Shown here piece after piece: positions 10,690-23,400 of a DNA stretch of 64,000 bases. How positions within the stretch are numbered: the first letter of the stretch is position 1; every line of letters starts with the position of its first letter. The DNA is from Nepenthes gracilis (taxonomy: Eukaryota; Streptophyta; Magnoliopsida; Caryophyllales; Nepenthaceae), in assembly GCA_033239525.1 (NCBI GenBank), contig BSYO01000031.1:3380467-3444466 (forward strand), written 5' to 3'. Both the position numbers and the translations under genes were made by a program. The notes under the pieces were generated by a model, which searched no databases, had not been told where the DNA came from, and worked only from the letters and a program-made list of their open reading frames with translations.

Positions 10690-11700
10690 GTGCTAATCAT
10701 AAAAATAACCTTAGCAAATATTAGTATATTCTTCAGATAATAAGTTATCATATTAAGAATTTAAAATGCATACAATTAATATTTTAACAAACTTGATCGA
10801 ATTATAATTAACCAAAGTTCTCTTCTTTTTTCTTCCCTTTCAAAATGTTGTAATTTAACATATAAATTGTAAAATAGAAATTCGAAAGGTAAATACGATT
10901 AGTTAATTACGTAATGATATTGATGAATATTATGAATCTTGATTCCAATTTAAGAAATTTTTAAACAAGTTTTTAGATTTTCTAACCTAAATTTTGTATA
11001 TCATAAATAAAAATAAGGATTTAAAAGTACGAGAATGATTCTTTAATTTATCATCTGATACTCAAATTAATGAAATATTAGACAAACTAAAATATTTAAC
11101 ACAAAGATCAAGATGACCAGATTATATAAAATAATGCTCTGCACCTTTAGATTTTCTGGACATAAGGTTATTTGGAGGGCACTCCTACCCTATTCAGGTG
11201 TATACCTAAGTGTTTATTATTCATAGTAATTATTTGTTTTGATGCGTCCATCTCTTCTCCTTTTCTAATGCATGTTAATCTGTTGAATTGTCTGCAAGTA
11301 ATGATCCAATCAACAAAGCATATGAGTTCTGTCCACTGCATCAAGAAGCTGTCCGTTACAGCAGGGAGCTGTCCCCTTCAGCAATACACATGGGACACGG
11401 GAACAACAGGCCAAGTCGGCAATCCGCATCATTGATCTGCAATCAAGAAGGTGGAGCCTAAGTGTTGGGAGTACAAACCGTTAGGGCTCGAGCCTCCCCC
11501 AAAAGGTGCACATTGAGGAGGGAGAATCTCTCCAACTTATAAGCTAGTGATTCTACCACAAACTTCCTGATATGGGACTTGCATCACTGAGTCATTAGCT
11601 CTTGATACTGTAGCAAATAGCATCCGTTGGTATTCATCTTTGGTAGGACATCACAACAACTTCTTGGAGTAATTTTGATTACACTGCAGCAATCTAGGTG
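10690..11700. other. Intergenic DNA, no gene seen
   Basis: AT-rich to 11160, then a more balanced stretch (11172-11435 is open for 87 codons) with no recognisable domain; I do not call it a gene. Confidence 0.45.
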
Positions 11701-11707
11701 AAGGCCA

Positions 11708-12254
11708 TGTTAAAAATATGCGCCATAAGACGAGACATATAAATTATTGATTTATTAAATTGATTAAATAAATACGATCCTGTTGGTTTATATATAATGA
11801 AGATAAATTTTTTAGAAGATACGTCCGTTCAAGACCCATTCCTTGATAAAAAGGATATGTTATTTTCCAATAGATATATCATTTAGCGAATAGATATATA
11901 TTTTTAAGATATACCCGTTGAACGAATAGATATCACTTCTCAATAATTATGTCTATTCATGATGTATCTCTTGGGCGAAAGGAGTAGCATTTTAGTAATT
12001 TGGAAACGGTCCTCTCTCCCTCTATAAAAGGACGTCCTCAACTACCATTTTAGAACACGCAAGATTTGTTACATTTCTACAAATCATAAAGAGAAGAGAA
12101 TGAAATCATCTCTCGGTTCTTTAAGACAAGAACTATTACGGTCGTGTATAAAAGTTTAACACTAATGGATCCAGGTACGTAAATTTATTTTATAATTGAT
12201 TAATTACTGAATAATTATGATAATGAAACTCTTGTGGATTAAAATTTTATCACA
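11708..12254 (+). repeat. Possible solo LTR, copia-like
   Basis: Begins TGTTAAAAATATG and could end at TTATCACA. It has a TATA box (CTCTATAAAAGGACG at about 12021-12035) and a following leader with ATGGATCCAGGTACG, a pattern I associate with Ty1/copia LTRs. I found no 5-bp target duplication at these ends, so the boundaries are provisional. Confidence 0.4.
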
Positions 12255-14100
12255 TTAAAGTTTCTCACAGGCCAATCTGATTTGCTTCACTTCTTCAAGT
12301 TAGAATAGTGATTCTTGTGCTTGGTTTGTGACTAATCAATTACTGATCTTTTTGTTGGAGGCAAATGGGTTGTCATTTGTAGAAGAATTACAGTTGATCT
12401 GTGATTCTATGGAAGCTAGGAAGAGGGCAACCAAGTAGTATATAATCAGATTCTCAACTCCTTCACGTGTTGTTGCTCCTTCTTCCTAACATGGACCACG
12501 TCTAATGTTTTTCTAATTGGAATTCAGTCTACTCTTCCCTAATCTGATTAACTTCAATTTTCATTCTAGGTAACCTAGTCATTTCATCATAATACTCAAA
12601 GGAAGTTAAATATCCTTCTTTGATGCCTTCAGTGTTGAAGCACTAGGTTGTGACATTGAAGCCAAAGATGTCACCTCGTGTTAAAAGCGTCTTTGTGTTT
12701 ATAATGGTGTGGCGCCTATCTTGAGTCAGTCGAGTAACATCCTGGAAACTTGACTGCTTATCTTATGAGAAATTATGATTAGCTATCTAATAGGCAATTC
12801 TCGTTATGAGAAATTATAACCCTTTATTAAGGGGTAGTTATCCTTTTGGATTAATTGTTACATTTATGTGCATGACTTGGTAAATAAGTCTTCAAACAAT
12901 GTATCTAGTTAATCTTAGGTCTATGCATACTTTGTTTGATACTCCTGGTACTTGACAAACTTGTCGCCTAGATGAATCGGTCCTCATGTGCCTTCTTTTG
13001 GCCACTAAGGTGTGTCATGGCAAGATGATCTTTGTTGGGGCACGTTTTTGCATGATGACTATTGCCGAAACTGTCTCTATCAAGACGATTTCGGACATGA
13101 CGAGTTGGTTGGATGGTATCCAAGAACCCGGCCATTTGGGTGCTTTTTGGCTTGGCCAGGCGATCACTCGGCAATTCAAACTTTACAAATTTAAAATATT
13201 TAAATATTTTGTGTCGTGCCTGAATCTAATTATTTATTTGCTAAACACACCAAACTTATGAATAATAAACAATGGAATGATTTCATCGGTAGGTGTCAAT
13301 TAATTCTAACTTATTTAACAAACCTTGCTTAAAGTTTAATACATCTCATAGTGGATTAAAAAGATATACCTTCCACATAGTTGAATTGCTTTCAATATTT
13401 CATCTAATTCTAAGTCCATCACCTTTCATGCCTTTTCTTCATAATGATCAGTACTTCATCTAATTCATAATTAATGAGCTGGTCATCTTTTTAACTTATA
13501 TGCTACTTATAATTATTTTTTATTTTAGCGATCTTTATTGTACTGCTTCTAATAAGAGGCCATTCTTTATATCTAGACTCAACAATATCTCACAAATCTT
13601 ATGAGAAAATAATTATTTTAATTTGTGAGCTCTAATAATTATAATAATCTCTATTAAAAATTGAAATCTAATTTAGAATATATTGTAAAAGTGTCTTAGA
13701 AGCTATGTATTGGAAGGGCTATCTTTGATATCAAATTTATTAGAAATAATAGATAGTAGTTTGAAGAAATATTTCATTATAAAGGAGCCAACAAAATAGA
13801 GAAGATTTATTTTTTCTCATACTCAATTAAAGAAACATACATTACAATACAGAGAAAAAGAAAAGAAAATAAAAAAACAAGTTTAATAATGGTGATACAC
13901 CAAAAGACACCCAATTGCTCCTTCAATCTTCCCATATGACAACTATGCCACCTACATCCTTAACTCATAACCTGCAACTTCTTATTAATTACAAATTATT
14001 TTCTTTTTCAACAAAATTTTGATGGTGGTTTTTGAGTTTTTTAATCTGTTCCCTTCTCGGATACATTCTCCTCTGTCATAATCTCGCCATCCCATTCTTC
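12255..14100. other. Intergenic DNA upstream of UXS
   Basis: No supported gene. A GC-richer patch at 12968-13190 is open in several frames on both strands but shows no known motif; it may be a transposon fragment. The rest is AT-rich. Confidence 0.45.
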
Positions 14101-14419
14101 AACTACTTGTCCATTCTTCCTCTCCCGCTTCTCAGAATACTGAAAATGCAATAGTCCTGCTCCCGCGTCTATGCCATCTGATGAATCCCTTTAACCATTC
14201 GAAAGATCTATATTCATAATTTGTCACGGCTCGAATTCTTTGTTTCAACAACCTGTTCCTGGCCAGGTACAATTTTTATCTCATTTTTGACTCACTAGTA
14301 GTTTCTCTCGTTTCATGAAAACGTATTACAGCAGCGATCGAACTTGATTTTATCAAAATTTGAGAGTTTTTAGGGTTTGAATTTGAAGCTGATAAAAAAC
14401 TACCTTAATAATTTTCAAC
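14100..14419 (+). promoter_or_regulatory. Probable 5' leader and proximal promoter of UXS
   Basis: Pyrimidine-rich sequence directly upstream of the UXS start codon, without upstream coding. A GCCAG/GTAC donor at 14267 and a TTACAG acceptor ending at 14331 could bound a 65-base leader intron, which is short for a plant. No clear TATA box was identified. Confidence 0.35.
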
Positions 14420-17400
14420 ATGAAACTACTTCACAAACAACTTAGCTTCCATAAACGAGGAGATGACGAAATTCCGTTATCCTTAAACATACACTACTCG
14501 CCTAAAGCCCTCAAACACAATAGGTCCCTTCCTAGATCTATCAATTACCTCTTCAAGGAACAGAGATTATTGTTTATTCTCGTGGGTATTTTGATTGGCT
14601 CTTCATTCTTCATCCTCCAACCCAGTTTATATCTTCTCGGTCCCCATGATACGCACATACCCAGATCGATTTCAACCGGTATAATTGCCCACGATCAGAT
14701 CTCATATGAGAGGCCGCAGGTGGTTTCTTGGGGTGTTGGGAAGGTGGGAAGAGTGCCTACTGGGATTGGTAGGCGGCGGTTGAGGATTGTGGTGACAGGA
14801 GGGGCTGGGTTTGTGGGTAGTCATTTGGTGGATAAGCTAATCACGAGGGGCGATGATGTGGTCGTGATTGATAACTTCTTCACGGGGAGGAAAGAGAATG
14901 TTGTTCATCATTTTGGGAATTCGAGGTTTGAGCTAATCCGTCATGACGTGGTCGAGCCGATACTGCTTGAGGTAGATCAGATCTATCACTTGGCTTGCCC
15001 TGCCTCACCGGTTCACTACAAGCATAATCCAATCAAGACAATCATATCCTTTCGAGTTAAGAACATTAATGTAGCATGAGTTCTTCATGAATTGTTTGCT
15101 CGAAAGTTGATTATCATACATACGTACATACATACATACATACATACATACATACATACATACATACGTACGTACATACATACATACATACATACATACG
15201 TATATACATACATACATACGTACATACATACATACATACATATATATGTATGTATAAAAGCTGAGTAAGTTCATTATTTAGTTTTACGTTCCATTTGAGA
15301 ATCTCCAAATGCTTGGAATCAACTTCAGACAGGGGAGATTTGAGAAAAACTGCCAACTTATGGTTACCATTCAAGCCAACAAACTTAGTAATAGTATTTT
15401 CTAGTTTATCGAATATTTTAGTGTATTAAAAATGTTGCAATCAATAGGATTTCCCTAATTCTCCATTTTTGAAAGGAAGGATGCGAAATTCATTTTCCTT
15501 TCCACAGGTTTATATGATTATTGAGTCAATATATAAATCTATTGATATAAGCTCATTAAAGAGTTCTATTGTGATCCTTGACTATTCTTACAAGACAAAT
15601 GTGATGGGTACGCTTAACATGTTGGGTCTCGCCAAGAGAATTGGGGCAAGGTTTCTTCTTACTAGCACGAGTGAGGTATATGGAGACCCTCTTGAACATC
15701 CACAGAAGGAAACATATTGGGGGCATGTGAATCCTATAGGTGAGTTATTACCTGCTAAACTACAAATGTTTTGAGTTCGTTTGTTAATTGTTCTGTTTGT
15801 ATACAGAGTAGATTGTTTATCATCCCTTAATATATGAATATTTATCGTCCCTGAATATATGATACTTGCTAGGTGTGAGGAGCTGTTATGATGAAGGAAA
15901 GCGTACTGCTGAAACATTAACAATGGATTATCACCGTGGTGCAGGTGTTGAGGTAACTTGCCTTGATAGTTCAACTGTATTATTTCTGGTGTAGTTCCAT
16001 TGAGATGCTTCTTTAGTACATTTTTCTATCAAGAAGTCCACTATTCTTGATAAGGAATAAAATAAGGACTTTACAAATTCCATAATAGGAGAGATTAAGA
16101 ACAAATTTACCTTTTAAGTATGCACGATAATCAATAAGCTTGAATTGTAATCGAGTTATTGAAAGGAATTCTCGAATAAATGGTACCAATACCATAAGAC
16201 ACTGACCATCCTAGAGATGATTCATTCGACTGTATGACTAGACAAAGGCAAATAATCAGCTCTATTTCACCATCCATATACTGTATGGAGACTTAAAGAA
16301 ACATTGCTGTGCAAGGATGCTTGAATTGGCTTATGACTGGTCATAATGCGCTCTTCCCCCTCCCCTACCCCGTGTCTTGTTGCAGTGAAGTGACAGTAAA
16401 TTCAGTAAACCTTGGAATAGGAAATAACTTTGGGAATTGGCACATATAATCAGCCTGAACAATGTTAAGATAAATGCTGAAAATAGAAGTAACTTAGATG
16501 AAACTCTATCTGCTGGGTATGGATCTCTTCTGGCTGCTTGTAAGCTTTCTTCAGATCATGCAGCATGAATCATGCATAAGATTACCCAAATGATTAATTT
16601 AATTTGTGTGGTTTTCAAACATTGTTGGACTGCTCTTTCTGCGAAGGGTGCTCATTGGGAGCCATAGTTCAATGTCTTTTATAAGTTATATGAGTCAACT
16701 GTTAGAGAAACGGAAAAGAATCAAGTAAGATGAAGATTTTCTCATTGTTTTCTCCTATTAGATCTGTTGTCAAGATGTTGGATACTTTTCAATAGTATAT
16801 GCATGCATTAGAGGCAGGTTGTGACATTATAAGCATGGAGGAAGAAGGAGCAAAAAGAAATATGTAATCTAGAAATAATTTAATATTCATTGGATAGCAA
16901 CATTCATGCCATATGAGAGTCAACTAGGTCAATTTGCCTGCATCATCTAAAGATTCAGCAACTCAAGTTTTAACTGATGAACTTTTTATCCTTGATCCTC
17001 CTTTGTCAACAGTCCCATGTGATGACAACTATCCTAGATAGTCAGTGAAACACTTGACACTCAACTCTTAGTGTGACACTTTGACCTCTCAAATTAGGGG
17101 AACAATATATGAGCATGTGGAAATGTAGTCGAATTCAATACTTTGGATGCATACTTGTGTCTGACACTCATATCCAAGTTCTAGTAACATAGATGGGGTT
17201 CAATTATATAAAGCTCCAATTGTTATAAATTGTAAGTGATAAGAGATTCCAAGCTGTGCCATCAAGAAGATGTTGTGTGTGCTAGGCACTGGATGGAAAG
17301 GAAAAAGAACCTGACATGTTTCCTTTGAAAAGCAATTTTTTGGGACTTCATGCATTGTGAATCACTATTTCTATTCTTGTAGGGTCTATATGGTTTGAGG

Positions 17401-20400
17401 AAAGTTTGAGAGAAAAAAAATATATTAGAGGAGAATATTTTCTTTTGTTTAGTTTACATGGAAAATTATAAGACAAAATATAATCGAAAATGTAAAAAAA
17501 AAAAAAAAAAAAATCATAACATCAAGAGTATGCAATATTTATCCCTTTATTTTCCCCTGACAATCAAACTTGTTAAATACTTTTATTTGAAAATTATTTT
17601 CTTTTCCCAGTGATTTTCTATCAATAATCAAATAAAGAAAAGAAAATGCTTTTATTCTTTATTAAATAATTTTCCCGTACTTTTTTTTTCTTTTTAGTTT
17701 TGGTCTTTCAAATTTTCCTAAAATCAAACTGACCCTTAATATTTTTCCTTTTCATTAGGTGTTTTTCCTTTTCAATAGCTTGATGGAGGTTTAACTCAAT
17801 GTTTAGAGAGGTTTATTTCTTTTTGGCAAAAGATGTCACTCAATAATTTTTTTTTGACTATAAAGCAGAATTGTTATTGTACTGGTTTAAGCGAGATACT
17901 GGACGAACTACCAAACCCTCATGGGACCTTTTCCTAACTCATGCATTGAAATGGAGGATTTCTTGTTGTTTGTAGTAAGCCCATTTTGGTCCTTGTTAAC
18001 TGAAAGTGCAATGGATATATTACAATCCCTCATGTCGGCATTTAAGGTGTCCTTGCCTCACTAGGTCACAAACTAATCCCAGGACTTTCTGGTAGGCCGT
18101 TATTATATAATCCGATAGCTCTGAATCACAACTTAGGAGTCCTAAAAACTAATGGTGGGACTTGAAGCATAATACTTGGAGATTTCCTCTACTTAAAATA
18201 CATGTTTCCCTCGTTATGGCTTGTTACAATCTGATACCGAGACTTCTCATCAGCTGGTTATTGTCCAAAAGGGTCACGAATCACAAATAAGAATCTCCAG
18301 TTGGTAGGATGTAGAAAAATGATTGCAAGCCACCCAGCCATAGTCTTCAGATCTCTCTCGTACCATCTGTAACTTCTTAAACAGGTAACTAGTCTAGCAA
18401 CCAAAGCCTTTTGGACTCTTTTTCCTAGATCGGGTTGAAAAAAGACTTTAATTGCTAGTATTAAGCACACTCACGATCTCATAAACTAAATATGGGAGTG
18501 GGATGGTATAGGAATCATGGCTATTTGGGGCGAATGGGTCTTCTTTGTTAGTTGAAGGAATATGAATACTAAAACCATATCACTTGGTTGCATTATTATT
18601 GATATTAGTATTGATTGTGGCCATATTGGTATTGACATATCGTACAATATGTATTGGTATTAGAGATATAAGAATTTCTGAAAATGGTAAGCTGATAAGA
18701 TTGTATCGACTAATATATCGCAAATATGTTACCGATGAGGCAACATATTGTGATATTATTGTAGTGTCGTAAAATATTAGTATTGGGGGGTCAACTCGAT
18801 ACCAATACATAACAACCAATATTTATTTCATCGCTAAGATAAAAATGCTCTTGTTGATAATCTAGTTTGTGCTTGCTTTTCTTGGTGTCAAAGCCAGTGG
18901 TGGTATGATTTGGTGAACTTTTGTGTGCATATCTCAAAGATAAGGAAATGAATTGTAGGTTTCCTGGATTTTCACAACTGAGTTAGCCCATGTATACATT
19001 TTATGAGGATTGCTTCAGCAGACATAAAACTGAAATAGTAATCTTATGCCTGATTGTCCCTATATTGAAGTTGTGTTGGCTTATTGGATTCACCAATTGC
19101 TGGATAAGTTTTTGGTTATTGCCTTTGGCAGTATTAGTTATTGCATCCATATATCTCACGGGAGGTGGTGAGTTAAATTTCCATTTATGGCTGTTTCCTT
19201 ATATTCTCTAGTTAGTTCATATGTTTCTTCCTGTTTTCCAGAGGATAATATGTTCTTGCTAAATATGATGTTGAGTTGGCATGATCTTTGCGGTTGTGAT
19301 TTATTGGTAGATTAAAGTACTTCTCCAACTCCTTCAGTATTGCAAGCAAACGCAAATAATAACAGCAATGGGGGCAAGAAAAAGCCAAGCTCTAAAACTA
19401 ATTGATGTAGGACAAAGTCTTAATACCACGGAAACTCCGAAGATAATTAAAAATACATTTTGCTAGAATATTTGTTAGTATTAGAATAATTGTTAGAATG
19501 TACTCTTAAAATATATTTTATTTTATGTTGAAAAATATTTCTTTGTAAGGGTAGTTTAGTATTTTACATATAAAAATACCCCATATATACATATGAATAT
19601 AATTTACCCTGTACAGGATTTTCTTGTCTCCTCTTGTGTATTAAATTTAACATATTCAATACTAAATAATCAAAGTACATGGGGACTTGCTTATAAAACA
19701 AGGATAAAGGAAACTTAATTACGCTAGGAATGGGCTTTCCTATTCTATAACAAGAAAAAAATTATATCTAAAATTTTCCACAATAAACCTGAATTGGACT
19801 AAAAACTAAAAATGGAACTCGTGATAGAGAAAATTCAATTGTTTAACTAATTCTTGACAATGGTGATTTCTAGTTTTGCGCCTTCGGCATCATCGGGCTT
19901 CTACTGCCACTTTCATGAGATCCAAAACGCTTTAGTGTTGACCGCATTCCTATATCGTCAATGACGGTGCATCCGCCTGTCTTTGGAGTAACTGATGGCA
20001 TCCCTTGAGAATCCTTGTTGATCGGTACCTGGAGTGGTTCGATCATTGGTTATTGAACTCCCATCAACTCCCGCATCAATAGTATTATTGTGGAAAATGC
20101 TTGGTGTTGCCCTAATAAGTATGACACTCATCTTTTTGACATCATGGAGTGTATGCCATCCCTCAATTCCTCAAACTATTATCCATAGTTAGATTTCTCC
20201 CATTGCTTTGTTGTTGGGTGTTGGTCTTGGATTTTGGTCATGTAAAGGGTTTCTCAAGTTTTGAGGTGTCTTAATGCCCGGGTTTTGTGCAGTCCCATTT
20301 CATTTGTAGAAGTTAATTAGTGTTGACTGTCAGTCATTGTGTTGCATTAAGGATGATGGCATGAGTTGGAGAATGTACCTCTTTTGACATGATCTTTCTT

Positions 20401-23400
20401 TTCATTTGTCCCTTTTTTGCTCCATTTTACCGTGCAATGGATTCATGTTCTATTGCTGCTTTCAGGTGCGCATTGCACGTATATTTAATACATATGGGCC
20501 TCGAATGTGTCTCGATGATGGACGTGTCGTTAGCAACTTTGTTGCTCAGGTCTGATCTCAAGGCTGATATATATATATATATTTTTTTTTTTTTCTTTTG
20601 ATGCAAGAAGATTCAAGGAATTTCAGATTTACATAAAAAAAGGAGTGCAGATATATGACATTTGTGTATCCGTTTATTTGTTTATCATTTATTCCGATGT
20701 GGGTGGTGGCGTATAACTGCCTTCACATGGTTTCCTGATGGTTTTAACTTTCATTGGTAGGTCATCCGGAAAGAACCCATGACTGTTTACGGTGATGGAA
20801 AGCAAACACGGAGCTTTCAGTATGTTTCAGACCTGGTATGTCATAGTTTAACCTTGGATGCATTTGTGTATTCCATGGTATTTGCTCAAAAAATATATAT
20901 TATATTATTTTGTGTGATTAAGAAAATCAGTGATTCCTTCTTTCTTCTAAAAATTGAGGACAATGGGTAATGCTGTGAAATAGATGTTTAGAATTACCAA
21001 AGTTATTAAAGAGCGTGGAGGTTCGAATTCTCTTCAAGGCATAATGTTGATAATGGGCAATTCAATAAGAGATCCATCCTACAACCAAAATTGAAATTGA
21101 GTCTTTTGTGGTTCAAAAAAGCCAAATCCCATCTAGAAAGTGTAGTTTTTCCATTCATTTCCTCTTTTGGAGCATTTTAAAGCTTCTTCTGTTAGACAAA
21201 TATAATCCCTATGATTAGTCGACAGAAGCTATAAAGGGATCGTATGTGTATGTGTAGAAAGTACTGAACCAAATTTCACCTTTGTGGGCTATTTGGTATA
21301 TGGGAATGCAAGGAGTGGAAGGGGATGAAAGCTTCACTCTCGTACACATGCACTGTTTGTGGAAATTTTATTGCCCAGTACTTAAAAGCATGCTGCAATG
21401 TTCATCCAGGGCTAGGATCACATTTCTCCACAAAATTCATAGTTGATTACTTATAGCTTCCTTGGGGAAGAAACTTCCTCTGTTCTTTCATTTTTATATC
21501 CATGTAGGGTTGAAGATATCAAAATACAAGAGTGCAAATGAACACGTTGGAGAATGCTGAACCATTGTTTGCTAACGTCAAATCCCCTTGCAGTATATCT
21601 ATTTTCATTGTCATTTTAACATCTCATTCCCATTTTTTGGGCATCTTCTTATGAAGGGATAATTAGGTCCATTGATGCAAATATCGGCCAATATTATAAA
21701 TATCTGCTAATATGTATCAGTATAGGGGCCTTCAATATTGATATTTTTTTATCACTGCAACAATGCTGCAATATATTACCATATTGAGATATCTCCATGT
21801 ATAGGCTGATATAACTTCTTCAACCTATGATTTTCAAAATTTTTTTTTCTTTTCAATATATCCAATATCAATGGATATCATTCGATATCGATATGGCTAT
21901 AATTGATACTGATACCGGTATTTTCATCCATAGTTAAGTCACCTAGAAAGCTCTCCTAGGAAGTTTGAAGATACTACGAGGCATAGTTAATTGACGGCTG
22001 GGTTTCAAATGTCCAACAGCTTGCATGGACAGAGCTAGTTAAATTTATTGTCTTCCAAATTCCAGGCCACAGTTAAGGACTTGAATGATGCACAATTAGT
22101 TTACTTTGTCCCGGAAAATGGAAAACATGTTAAAGGAAAAGAAGATTTTCATGCTAAAGCGGATTAATTTGCTGTCTGCATGGCTTCTTCACATATCAGT
22201 TTTGTTGGTTCAGCATTTTTTGGTTGGTTAGAGTGCTCAGCATTTAATGTTTAGCAACTTATGGTCATTATTGGGGAATATTTCAGCTTTCTTATTGCAA
22301 TCCTGTTCACCTTTGAATAGTTCTCATTACTGTAAACCTTCGTAAGAGCTAAGAATGTTTGAAGTTACTTTTATTCTGAAGTTAGCCCAATTGTAAGCCT
22401 AGTTTTTTTTTTTCCCCAATTTAGGCCTTGTTTATTCTTGCTGGTTTAAATAATCTAAGCATTTCAGATTATGTAATAATCTAAGCATTTTCACATTTGT
22501 TTGTGCTTTTATCTTTATGGATTGATTTGAGCCTTGGAATTTAAATTTGGCACAAATCCACCATTGGATTTGCTAAAATATTGTCAATTCAGATTTGTAC
22601 TAGATCCAAGGGGAATTCGAGGGTCCAATAACCATGGTTTTGAAATAATGTAAAGTCCCAGTTATTTAAATATTAATGAGCCCCAAATATTCAACTTTTA
22701 GCCGATTTGATTTTTATTCAACTTTATTTTGAACTTTCATATTCATGGAATTTAAATCCAAAACTTGATATCTGAGTTTTAAACCTAAATCCAATATTCT
22801 ATATCCGTGCTTCTACGTTTTCATATCAGGTTGATGGACTTGTGGCACTGATGGAAAGTGAGCATATTGGGCCTTTTAACCTTGGTAACCCTGGAGAATT
22901 TACCATGTTAGAGCTTGCTGAGGTTTGTCTTTACTTTTGTAATTGGCTGCCATAAATATCACCATTAATTGCTTAGTTGCATTTTGTTACGATGGAATGT
23001 CACACCTTTCTATCCATCCATATTAGTGGGCCCTTTTAAGAATGAATGAATTGATGAGACGTCATGTCAAACTGAGTTGTGTTTAGAGAGTAATCCTATA
23101 ACAATATTTTTTGTTGATTATCCATCTGATTCCTTCATGAATAGGTTCTCAAAGAGACAATCACCTCAGACACTTTCGGATGATGTGGCAGCCCATCGAT
23201 CCATCTATATAAGTGGATCCACATTAAAAATAAATAGATAGATTAGAGAGTAACCTGATAACCTATTGTTTGTTAATTTGCTATCTGATTCCTTGATGAA
23301 AAAGTTGTCAAAGAGACAATTCTTCTAGAAATTTTTGAATAATGTAACACTCTATTCATTTATCTATATAGTAGACCCACATAAAAATAACTAAATAGGT

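Larger units (their letters stand above)
15953..20465 (+). other. UXS intron 3 (4.5 kb)
   Basis: GTAACT...TTTCAG intron between exons 3 and 4. It contains a copy of the ATATCG repeat (18585-18840), a small solo LTR (19473-19652) and a 19-base poly(A) tract near 17495-17513. No other gene is seen in it. Confidence 0.85.

Noticed and set aside
12968..13261. Overlapping open frames on both strands as a small gene
   Set aside because: Neither frame has a known motif, and nearby sequence gives no exon partners.
15044..15056. GT donor at CGA/GTTAAG as the end of UXS exon 1
   Set aside because: It would add ISFR at a point where the family has none; the ATATCCTTT site gives an exact match and the AC acceptor fits.
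15005..15374. Minus-strand open frames rich in Tyr-Val-Cys-Met repeats
   Set aside because: They are translations of the CATA microsatellite in an intron.
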